Shown here one piece after another: positions 45,473-54,612 of a DNA stretch of 64,000 nt. Source of the DNA: Utricularia gibba (Eukaryota > Streptophyta > Magnoliopsida > Lamiales > Lentibulariaceae); contig NEEC01000009.1 of assembly GCA_002189035.1 (NCBI GenBank), positions 1,116,001-1,180,000 of the forward strand, in the 5' to 3' direction. Positions within the stretch are counted from its first letter, which is position 1. The number at the start of each line of letters is the position of its first letter. The position numbers were made by a program, and so were the translations under genes. Under the pieces are notes generated by a model. That model had not been told where the DNA came from. It ran no database searches and saw only the letters and a program-made list of their open reading frames with translations.

Positions 45473-46556
45473 ACAATATATACAAAATAACATTTTTTTT
45501 TCTAGAATTTATTGTGAAATATAAGGAATCAACTTAAATTCTAACGATTCATACTTATTTTGTATTATATTATAGGTTTGAGACATATAATACTTATAAT
45601 TTTATGTTTTTACCTTATAAGGAAAAAACTTCATCCAAAATTAGAAAGAATTATCTATTTTAACAAAGTTTCTATAAAACAATTTAAATTTAAGATTAAA
45701 TTATTTTTTCATTGAATTATAATATATTTAATTATATTAATATATGTTTTCATATTTTCCTATTATTTTCATATAACTCTACTCAAAGACTCATCATTTA
45801 TTTCAAATCGAGATGATGATAATCACAATTTGGTCAAAATTTATATTTTTAATTATATTTGAAAAATTTAAATATATATTTTTTTAAAAAATAAAATAAA
45901 CAGGAGCCAATATTTGTATTAGAAATTGGATTTGTATTTTATAATAATATGATAATATTAAATAATGGGATGCAGTATATTTTTATTACCATATAATAAT
46001 ATGATAAAATATTAGACTTATATTGTTGTGGATGGAGATGGTTTCCATCTTCAATAGTACAATTACGGCAGTCTAGGGTTTTAGAGAACCCTCATCTTCA
46101 GCATCCTAATATTCTCCTTTCTGCGTCTCCTGCTCTGATCCTCTCGTGATTTGTTATCCGCGGAAGGGTGGGTTTCGTAGAACCCCACTGCGCGTGAAAA
46201 TCCTGGCTGTTGCGGTACTGCACTAAGGTAATCGCTTTTCCTTCTCTAACAATTGAATTTGTGGTAAATTGTGGTAAACGTTCCGATTTTTGGGTAGTTA
46301 TGCCTGTTGAAGTTTGGTGTGGCGATGGGTGGGTTCAAAGGTTTCACCAAAAGGGGAAAGCATATGAACATGCTATATAGTTTAATACTCGTTATGTCAA
46401 AGCTGGGGATTTTCTTAGTTCCTCATCCTATTTCTGTTTTTTTGTGTACGAATACATTGTTTAAAAAGCATATAGTTTGCTCTATATGATTGATTGCGGA
46501 CTGGTTTCATTACGGAGTTGTTCTCAGTGTCGTGTGGTTTTCTGTGGGTATGTAGG
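45473..46556. other. Intergenic, A/T-rich, then leader of the hAT gene
   Basis: 45480-46030 is A/T-rich without frames. At 46073-46083 there is TAGGGTTTTAG (telo-box-like). A leader intron probably ends at 46555 (GTAG before GATGTG). No terminal inverted repeat or target-site duplication was visible. Confidence 0.45.
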
Positions 46557-48569
46557 ATGTGTACAATGGATCAAACTGTCAGGGAGACTGAGTATTTAGG
46601 CATCGATAAAACGCCTAAAAAAGGGCGAAAGAAGAAATCTATGGTCTGGGATCACTTTACTATTGAAAAGACTGGTGATGATTATGCAAGGGCTACTTGT
46701 AACCATTGCAAGAAATCATTTGCATATATTTGTGGTTCAAAGCAAGCTGGGACGAGTCACCTAAAAAGGCATATTGCATTGGGAATATGCCCTGTAGGCA
46801 AGAAAGCTCAGAAGAGAAACCAAGTTGTACCATGTTCACCGGCTCCCAAAGCGAATATCGCTTTGGATGGCAACTTGACCAGAAAGCGTTGCCAAGCTTC
46901 CATTCAGAGGGCTATCCCTTATTTTAATGGAGATGTCTGTTGCCAAAACCTTGCTAAGATGATCATCCAGCAAGACTATCCACTACACATGGTTCAGCAG
47001 CCTGGATTTATCGATTTTGTACAAACCCTTAACCCGAATTTTAGCTTGCCTAGTTCCAGCTGGGTGCAAGAGAAGATTATGGATATTTATCACAAAGAGA
47101 AGCAGAAGCTCTTGGGTGCTCTTAAGTCTATTTCAGGTCATCTGAGCCTCACATTAGATGTGTGGAGGTCTGTTAAAGGTTCAACGTATGCTGTTATAGC
47201 AGGACACTTTGTTGAGCAGGATTGGAAGTTACAGAAAAGAATCTTGAGTGTCATTAGTCTCGAGTATCCTGATTCATATTCATCACTCAGCGAAGCTGTT
47301 GTCTCATGTCTATCTGATTGGAAGTTTGACGACAAGCTTTTAGCTTTATCCATCGATCATTGCTGTGCAAATGAGAACGCCATTGAAAACATTAGGAGCC
47401 TTCTTTCAATAAAGAACTCACTCATCCTTAATGGTCATCTATTACTTAAAGACTGCTATGCTTGTGTACTGAGAAGTCTTGCAGTGGAAACCCTGGGATA
47501 TATCAGTGGTATAGTGGAAAAAGTCCGTTATATTGTGAATTTTATTAATGCTTCTAAAGATCATGAAGAAATGTTTATCGGACTGAAGCAAAAGCTTCAA
47601 GTGCCAAGTCTAAAGACTTTGGTCAGTGATGATATTTTGAGGTGGGATACGACCTATCTGATGCTGGTTTCTGCTTGCGAGTTGAAGGAGGTGTTCTCTT
47701 GTATGGATGCTTATGATGATGCAGACTACAAGTTGACTATATCAACTGAGGAATGGGAGCATGTTCAATCTGTATGTGACCTTTTGAAGTTGTTCTATGA
47801 TGCAGCCAGAAAACTTACTTCACCTCAGTACCCAACAACCAACATGTTCTTCCATGAAGTTTTCAATATTCATTTTGAATTGATGATTGCTGCTGTGAGA
47901 CCAGATCCATTTGTTAGTAACTTGGCATGCCCATTGCATGAAAGATTTTCCAAATATTGGGAGGGCTGCATCGAGGTTTTAGCAGTTGGCGTTGCAATGG
48001 ACCCTAGATTTAAAATGATGCTTGTCGACTTCAGCTTCTCTAGGATTTATGGTGAGGCCTCCACATCTTACTTCAACATGGTTAATGATGGTCTTCATGA
48101 GCTCTTTCTAGAGTATGTTGTGCAAGCCCTTCCACCGCCTACTTTTGTGCAAAAAGAAAGTGATCCCCTGGTGCCAAGAGAGATGCCGGAGATAGATATC
48201 CTTCCTTCTGCTGATAACTTCGATGATTTTGACATATACATATCTGATTACACGGTGGAGCAGCATTTAAAAACAGAATTAGATCAATATCTAGAGGAGC
48301 CTTTATTGCCCCGTTGTCAAGATTTCGATGTTCTAGGATGGTGGAAATCCAACAGATCTAGATATCCAACCCTATCCAAACTTGCGGCTGATGTATTGTC
48401 TATTCCAGTCTCCACTCTCTCGGGAGAGTCTGTGTTTGATACTCGACAAAGACAGTTAAGCAGTCACCGGAGCATGCTGAGCAGCTCGATGCTACAGGCA
48501 CTCATCTGTGCCAAGGACTGGCTTCAGCATGACTCTTCTTCAGATGCTCCGGACTTCCATTCAGAGTAA
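46557..48569 (+). CDS. Domesticated hAT transposase (BED finger, DAYSLEEPER/RICESLEEPER type)
   Basis: Start at 46557 (MCTMDQTVRETEYLG) or 46566; the upstream part of the frame is leader. 670 residues in one intact exon. Parts: BED zinc finger (VWDHFTIEK...CNHCKKSF...HLKRHI, residues about 30-80), transposase core with LSLTLDVWRSVKG and LSIDHCCANENA, the RW element DILRWDTTYLMLVSACELKE, and the C-terminal hAT dimerisation domain from YPTLSKLAADVLSIPVSTLS to LICAKDWL. The usual ASESAFS string is changed to SGESVFDT. Full length, no stops and no visible inverted repeats point to a captured host gene. Mobility is not supported. Confidence 0.85.
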   Translation: MCTMDQTVRETEYLGIDKTPKKGRKKKSMVWDHFTIEKTGDDYARATCNHCKKSFAYICGSKQAGTSHLKRHIALGICPVGKKAQKRNQVVPCSPAPKANIALDGNLTRKRCQASIQRAIPYFNGDVCCQNLAKMIIQQDYPLHMVQQPGFIDFVQTLNPNFSLPSSSWVQEKIMDIYHKEKQKLLGALKSISGHLSLTLDVWRSVKGSTYAVIAGHFVEQDWKLQKRILSVISLEYPDSYSSLSEAVVSCLSDWKFDDKLLALSIDHCCANENAIENIRSLLSIKNSLILNGHLLLKDCYACVLRSLAVETLGYISGIVEKVRYIVNFINASKDHEEMFIGLKQKLQVPSLKTLVSDDILRWDTTYLMLVSACELKEVFSCMDAYDDADYKLTISTEEWEHVQSVCDLLKLFYDAARKLTSPQYPTTNMFFHEVFNIHFELMIAAVRPDPFVSNLACPLHERFSKYWEGCIEVLAVGVAMDPRFKMMLVDFSFSRIYGEASTSYFNMVNDGLHELFLEYVVQALPPPTFVQKESDPLVPREMPEIDILPSADNFDDFDIYISDYTVEQHLKTELDQYLEEPLLPRCQDFDVLGWWKSNRSRYPTLSKLAADVLSIPVSTLSGESVFDTRQRQLSSHRSMLSSSMLQALICAKDWLQHDSSSDAPDFHSE

Positions 48570-48922
48570 TGCCTTCTGGATGAGACGGTGATGCAATTTT
48601 GCTCCACCCCTTTCACTTAGATGCATATAGATTAATAAGACTTTTTCTTGGATATTTTCTTGCGAAGTCAGGGAACGTTTGTTGTAGCCATCTGATAGTT
48701 TTACTAGCTTCAGTTTTAGGTGGTTTATCATGTTTGTAAGAGTGGCATCGATTCATCAATGGGTATCTAATTATATTTGTTCATTTGCTGGTTCCTCCAG
48801 TTTAATTACGCAATGAAATATCTTTTTGTATGGTCAAGTTTTTTCAAGCAAGGGAAAAAACAAACTCCTTACAGATGAATAAATCCTAGGAACTTCAAGT
48901 TCCCATGGTCGGAGCTGCTGCT
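48570..48922. other. Intergenic, convergent 3' ends
   Basis: 3' flanks of the hAT gene and of the acidic protein gene; no coding signal. Confidence 0.5.
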
Positions 48923-49560
48923 TCATTTCTTTCTCTTCGATGGCCGTTTCTCTTCCTCTTCATCACTTTCTCCATCATCATCATCTTCCTCAACCTCATC
49001 ATGGTGGTCGTCTTCATCATCATCCTCACCATTGTCTTCATCATCACTCCCTTCATCCACAGCCCCAGCATTGGCTTCCAGGCCATCATCGGAATCGGCA
49101 TCTGCAGCACCATCACCGCCATGAATAAAACGTCGTCCTCATCAACGTCATCACCATCACCGTCTTTGGCGCCATCCTCATCATCATCGCTATTCACATC
49201 ATGCTTGTTCTCGTCTGACTCCAGAACTTTATTGGCATTCCCAACGTCCGACTTGAGTGATGTGAGCTGCCTGCAATGTGTTTAAGGAAACCACAAAGTG
49301 AACAGTGAAAATATTGATTTCCTTTATCCCATCTCTCAGAGGATGGAGATACGTAGATATCCACAAACAATAATAACCTTCTCTGAAAAACAGAAAACAT
49401 AGTGGCATGTTTTTATCCTCATAAACACATCCTTCTCTGAGAAGATGGAGATGTACACTTCATGATATCCCATATGATAAAGCCATGATAGATTTACTAC
49501 AAACTTTCGAAAGAAGATCTGCATAAACAACTTACTCACTGCATCAACTACAGATGGCAT
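48923..49560 (-). CDS. Acidic (Asp/Glu-rich) nuclear-type protein, partial model with frameshift
   Basis: Last exon 48923-49270: QLTSLKSDVGNANKVLESDE, then a long acidic tract (DDDEDGAKDGDGDDVDEDD), a change of frame near 49132, RFIHGGDGAADADSDDG, more acidic repeats (DDEDNGEDDDEDDHHDE) and a basic end EEEKRPSKRKK that looks like a nuclear localisation signal. A possible first exon is 49540-49560 (MPSVVDA before GTGAG), but the phase does not connect directly, so at least one exon is unresolved. One extra C before GTTTTATTC makes both acidic halves one frame. Low-complexity content makes the family unclear. Confidence 0.5.
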
Positions 49561-50343
49561 AACTATGGTGTGACTTCAATAGCATCCACAGTAAAAGGCC
49601 CGAACTTTCAGAAGCAACCAAGTGAGTCAACTCAACAGACAAAATGAACAGAACAGTCTTACATTACGACTATAGAATGGTATTTGAGCAGCAATTCCAA
49701 CACTAAAAATCAACAAAAATACTGTCAAACACGAAAGGAGGAAAAAAAACAACTTGGCATACAAAGTTCACGTGCAAAATGAATGGTATCTGAGCAGCCG
49801 CAATAACCCAGAATCTTGCATTAGTATGTAAAGCAGCAGGACGACAGAGCACCTCCATTTGAGTGCTTCAGAGTTGACCCAATGGCAGCAATCAAGGTGG
49901 CGGCCCGGTTCGTTGTGAAAGAGGGAGCAATAAATCATCTAGGGTTTTGTATTTATTATGGACTTTAGATAGAATTAGGGAAGGATTGCCCTATTTTCCT
50001 TAATTAATTACGATTTTAATGTTCCTTTATTTTCTTAAAATTTAAAAAAGGAGTAATTTGTTTGTGTATTGTTATTTGCTTTACCTAATTCCACCAGATT
50101 CTCGTACGGCTCTCTTCCCGAGTTAACGATGGTTCGCTGTTAGACTTCAACGCTTTCTTCCTTATCAACGAGGGAATCCGCAGTCCCCAAAAAGTCAACG
50201 ACGGGAACCCGGGAAGAAACCCAATACATATATTGGCTTGCTGGTCCTGGAAATTCAACATCCGAATGAGACAGATCGACCTTCGTGTGTACGAGATACG
50301 CAAATGTTAACTCTTTTTCGTGCCTAAATTGTGGGAGGAACAA
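49561..50343. other. Divergent interval before AVT6
   Basis: 5' region of the acidic protein gene and of the amino-acid transporter gene. I see no clear additional exon. Confidence 0.4.
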
Positions 50344-51747
50344 ATGGGTAGCAAAAATCCGTATTCCAGGTTGATCTCCCCTGATGATGTAGGCACGCAT
50401 GTAGATGTGCAAAGTGGAAATGAATTGGATGCTGATGAAGTTGATTTTGACGATTTGCCACTTATTTTCGGTGAGAAGAAATCTGGGGTGGAGTCAGGAT
50501 CGGAGGTTTCTGGTGCTGTTTTTAACCTAACGACATCTATAATCGGGGCGGGCATCATGGCCTTGCCAGCCACAATGAAGGTTTTAGGTATTGTTTCAGG
50601 TTTGGTCTTGATAGTTTTGATCGGCATTTTATCAGAAATTAGTGTGGAGTTGCTAGTTAGATATGCTGTTCTATTTAAAGCAAACACTTATGGTGAAGTC
50701 GTGGAAGCTGCCCTAGGGAGGACTGCCAGGAGCTTATCTGAAATTTGTATAATACTCAACAATGCTGGGGCTTTGGTTGTCTATTTGATCATAATGGGGG
50801 ATGTATTGGCAGGATCACTTCATCATATTGGTGTTTTTGATCAGTGGTGGGGTCATGGATTTTGGGATGATAGGAAGATTGTGATTCTGGTTGTTTTGGT
50901 GCTCTTTCTTGCACCATTATGTACTTTGGATAAAATTGATTCCTTGAGCATGACTTCTGCTGCTTCAGTAGGTCTTGCTGTAGTTTTTATTGTTGTTGCA
51001 ATCGTCGTAGCCTTCATCAAATTCATGGATGGAAAGACAGAGCCTCCGAGATTGTCACCTGATTTTGGATCCAAGAAGGCTATTTTGGATTTGCTCGTAG
51101 TGATCCCAATCATGACGAATGCTTATGTTTGTCACTTCAATGTTCTTCCTATCTATAATGAGCTCAAAGATCGCTCACCAAAGAAAATGTATCAAGTGGG
51201 AAGGATCACAGCCATTGTTTGCGTTGTAATATACGCCTTGACTGCTGTAGCTGGTTATTTGCTCTTTGGTAAAGATACAGAAGCAGATGTGCTCACTAAC
51301 TTTGATAAGGATCTTGGGATTCGATTCAGCACTGCTTTGAACTATGTCGTTCGCATTGGTTATATTCTGCATTTGGTTCTAGTTTTCCCAGTGATTCATT
51401 TCTCATTGAGGCAAACAGTGGACACTTTGATTTTTGAAGGGCTCAATCCTCTATCCGAGAGCAGGAAGAGATGCTTGGTGTTAACATTTGTGCTGTTGGC
51501 CCTCATATATCTCGGCTCAACAATGATCCCCAACATTTGGACGGCTTTTAAGTTCACCGGTGCGACAACGGCGGTGTCCCTGGGCTTCACCTTTCCTTCA
51601 CTCGTAGCACTGAGTGCAAGCTTGGAAGGAAACAAACTGCGCCACCGTGAGAAGCTACTGTATCAGTTCATGTTAGCTCTAGCCATTGTTGTAAGCATTG
51701 CTGGAATCCTGGGCAATATCTATACCATCCGGGGCAGTTCTGGTTGA
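50344..51747 (+). CDS. AVT6: Amino acid transporter, AVT6 type (AAAP family)
   Basis: Vacuolar-type amino acid/auxin permease (SLC38-like) with 11 predicted membrane segments. Start at 50344 (MGSKNPYSRLISPDDVG); single coding exon, 467 residues, intact. After an acidic cytosolic N-terminus (DEVDFDDLPLIF) the first segment carries the family signature GAVFNLTTSIIGAGIMALP. Later parts include IMTNAYVCHFNVLPIYNELK and VGRITAIVCVVIYALTAVAG. The end is IYTIRGSSG. Subtype E within AVT6 is possible but not proven. 3' end converges with the nodulin-like gene. Confidence 0.93.
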   Translation: MGSKNPYSRLISPDDVGTHVDVQSGNELDADEVDFDDLPLIFGEKKSGVESGSEVSGAVFNLTTSIIGAGIMALPATMKVLGIVSGLVLIVLIGILSEISVELLVRYAVLFKANTYGEVVEAALGRTARSLSEICIILNNAGALVVYLIIMGDVLAGSLHHIGVFDQWWGHGFWDDRKIVILVVLVLFLAPLCTLDKIDSLSMTSAASVGLAVVFIVVAIVVAFIKFMDGKTEPPRLSPDFGSKKAILDLLVVIPIMTNAYVCHFNVLPIYNELKDRSPKKMYQVGRITAIVCVVIYALTAVAGYLLFGKDTEADVLTNFDKDLGIRFSTALNYVVRIGYILHLVLVFPVIHFSLRQTVDTLIFEGLNPLSESRKRCLVLTFVLLALIYLGSTMIPNIWTAFKFTGATTAVSLGFTFPSLVALSASLEGNKLRHREKLLYQFMLALAIVVSIAGILGNIYTIRGSSG

Positions 51748-52171
51748 GCCTCTGTGCTGTGTCACAGGCAATGACTCTGTCACCTCTTCTTTGCATGGTC
51801 TAATGTCCTGCATTGTCCACTTGAGTTGAATTCCCTGGACCCCGTGTATACAAAAATGCCTATTTCACGAGTTGAATTCATTGCAGTAATAAAATCTCAT
51901 TTTGTCCCAATTTGTACCAAGGTTTTTCCATAGGGGTGACGGAAATCTTTGAACCAGTTGCATTTTCATTTTCCACAGTAACAATATTTTTCCAGCCATT
52001 GTCTGTGTCTCATAAACGAAGAAAAAGAAACAGACAATTCTTGCATAGCATCAAAATTATGCATCATACATATATGTAGAGTGGACTGCAAACTCACAGC
52101 TAAGATCAATAACCTGGCGCTCCGCAGAGGAGCAAAGCAAAGCTCTGTTCTGCTAAGAGGGTATTCAGGGA
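51748..52171. other. Intergenic, convergent 3' ends of AVT6 and MFS gene
   Basis: No coding signal. Confidence 0.5.
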
Positions 52172-54074
52172 TCAATGACCGGAGCCTGGAGGAAGACGAA
52201 ACGAACCTCCGGCATACAGCATCTGGTAAACTGGCCGGATTCTTATTGTGAGAACTACGGCCAAGAGTGTACCTAGTCCACACAATCCACCCAAAATAAG
52301 GAATGTCAGCCTGAAACAGGTTGGCCCCATGCAAGAAGATCCCAGCTGCTTAGCAGCTTCGGAGTCGTACACTTGTCCAGCTAACAGAGCTGAGAAGAGA
52401 ATTGCTCCAGCAGGGTTCCCAAGCTGTATGAAGTTGAAGATTATCCCAAAGTTTTTCAAGCCGAAGAGTTCTGATGCAGTGGGGATCATTATACCGAACT
52501 GGACACCATAGCAAATGCCAAGTAGGGCTGTTGCAGCATAAAGAGTGCCACTTAAAGCCGATGCATAGAGAAGAAATGTCAAAACCATTACTAACTGAGT
52601 TACAGCCATCCAGAATGTTCTAGGAATTGTTTTCGACCTGCAAAGTTGCAAAAGACTGGGACTAAGAAAGTATAAAGATGGAGGATGATATCACACTAAG
52701 TAAAAACTTTGGTTGCACATGATATTAGAAATCAAGAATGTGTACACGAGGCAGCAATTGCATTACCGAACGAAGTGCTCAGACACCACTCCAGCACCAA
52801 GGCGACCAAGGAAGTTGAAGAAACTGAACAAGCTCAGCAGTACTGTAGTATCATTGACACCAAGGGAGACCCCGATCTGAGCTAGATTATTCAAGACAGT
52901 GACACCTGAACCAACTCCAAGAAAATAAACAAGCCACAGTAGCCAGAAATCCGCTTTAACTATGGCCTCAGCAAATTTGAAATCTTCTCCTCTCCGGGGT
53001 TTTCTCTTCTTTTTCACTGCACCCTCACCAACAGCAAGGAGCATATCTACCTCTGAGATGCCTTCTTGTTCATAGAAGCTTCCAAGCTGTGTTTCTGAAG
53101 AAGAAGTGTTCAACAGAGGGACAGAAGGACTGATTTCACTTTCTACAGCAACAAAATCTGCTGCACTTCTCACTTTCTTGCGAGGGAATAATGTCATTTT
53201 CAATGGAATTGCAAGAGGAGCCAGCAAAAGCAAGATCATTATGCCAATGAATATGTAGGAAATGGTATCCCCAAGCGATAAAAGGTCTTTTAAGAGTGTG
53301 GTTGCGAGTAGATAAGCAGCTAGGACAAGACTAGCTACTTGGATGAAAAGAAAATGACAATCCTCGGTAGAGTTTTCTACTGAAGCTGAATTACACGGAC
53401 GAACAAAGTACATCATCAGCAAACATATAGCGGGTATACCAAGGGTCAATACTAACAATAAGCTAGAGGCTGATTGCTTAAGAATCATACTGTAAACCTC
53501 AGTAAGGACAGCACCACTTAAACCGATGTATCCTTTAAGTATTCCAGCCACCGTGCCCCGACTAAGCGGAAAATTTCTCATGTTGGTAACAAGAACTGCA
53601 GTGCCAAGCCATGCGCTGCTGTTTGTTGCAATACACAGTGCAACCCACAGCTGCCAGACAAGGGGGAGAAAATCACCATCACTAACAAAAAATTGTTCTT
53701 TTTTAAAACTTTAACAAAGCAGAGAGCAACGAAATAGATCAAATCACTTACAACCCAGTAAGGTAGAGACTGAACAGTCTCACTAACGGCGAGCCATAGA
53801 ACCCCATAACCAAAAAAGGAAAGAGAAAGTCCGACGAGTAGCACCGCCCACGGAGGGTACTTGTTGCAGGCAAGACCCGGAAGAATGCCCACACTCTCCC
53901 CAATATCGTTTGCCACGCCAAGAATTGTCAACTGCTGCTGATTAAAACCAAGAATTGATTTCAGTGACGGGAGTAGAGTGGAAAAGTGTAGGCATTTCCT
54001 GCAGCGATTTGCACCCAGACGGCGGCTCCGAGACCCACCCACGGCGGCCTGCTGCCTTGTTTCAACGCCGCCAT
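52172..54074 (-). CDS. Nodulin-like MFS transporter, with one-base frameshift
   Basis: Major-facilitator protein with an N-terminal nodulin-like domain and about 12 membrane segments. Exons 53752-54074, 52767-53650 and 52172-52637, 557 residues if one base is added. Start MAALKQGSRPPWVGLGAAVW; then GNAYTFPLYSPSLKSILGFN, NDIGESVGILPGLACNKYPP, a hydrophilic central loop with PSVPLLNTSSSETQLGSF, KADFWLLWLVYFLGVGSGVT and, near the end, ELFGLKNFGIIFNFIQLGNP. Exon 1 changes frame at GGG 53969-53971 (CCC in the coding strand): with one C the sequence reads LYSPSLKS and exon 1 becomes 324 bases, in phase with exon 2. Substrate unknown. Confidence 0.9.
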
Positions 54075-54612
54075 TCTCAGCTCCGATATAGAAGCAAGAA
54101 ACGCAAAACCCCTTTCCTCCCTGGCTTCAGCCCGATCAAAGAAACGCCAGAAGCGTACAAGAACCCAAGGACAAGACGATCAATGGTTGCCATTTCAGTG
54201 GCGTTTGTGCCTTTATTACAAGGCATTTTAGTGTACCAAAAATCAAAAGCAGCCATTATCGCCTGCGCTTACAACTCACTCCCCATTTACTTTCCTTTTT
54301 CATCATCAACACTCCTATTTTTATTATTCGATATTTATTAAAATATTATTTATTTAAACGTTGCCAAAATTTCAACGAGCAAAATCCCGGCCGTCCACGC
54401 CGCCTCCTATTTGTTATAAGGTCGGTCCAGAATATTACAAGTGGGCCCCACTAGTGGGCCATAGAGAGATAGGTTTTGTGTTGTTGTCGGTGTCGGCCCG
54501 ATTTTGTATTGCTTGTTTTTCTTTTCTTTTTTTTTAATTTCAACAAGTACCTTCGATTTTGTAATCCCGTCTGCGGTCGTTTTTCTCCGGCGGACATTGA
54601 GTTTAGGGAGCA
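54075..54612. promoter_or_regulatory. Divergent promoter MFS gene / BRIZ
   Basis: TGGGCC at 54442 and 54455 within a short near-palindromic stretch (GTGGGCCCCACTAGTGGGCC). Otherwise leader sequence and a T9 tract near 54528. Confidence 0.4.

Noticed and set aside
46000-48900. Active hAT transposon
   Set aside because: No terminal inverted repeats or 8-bp target duplication seen around the transposase gene.
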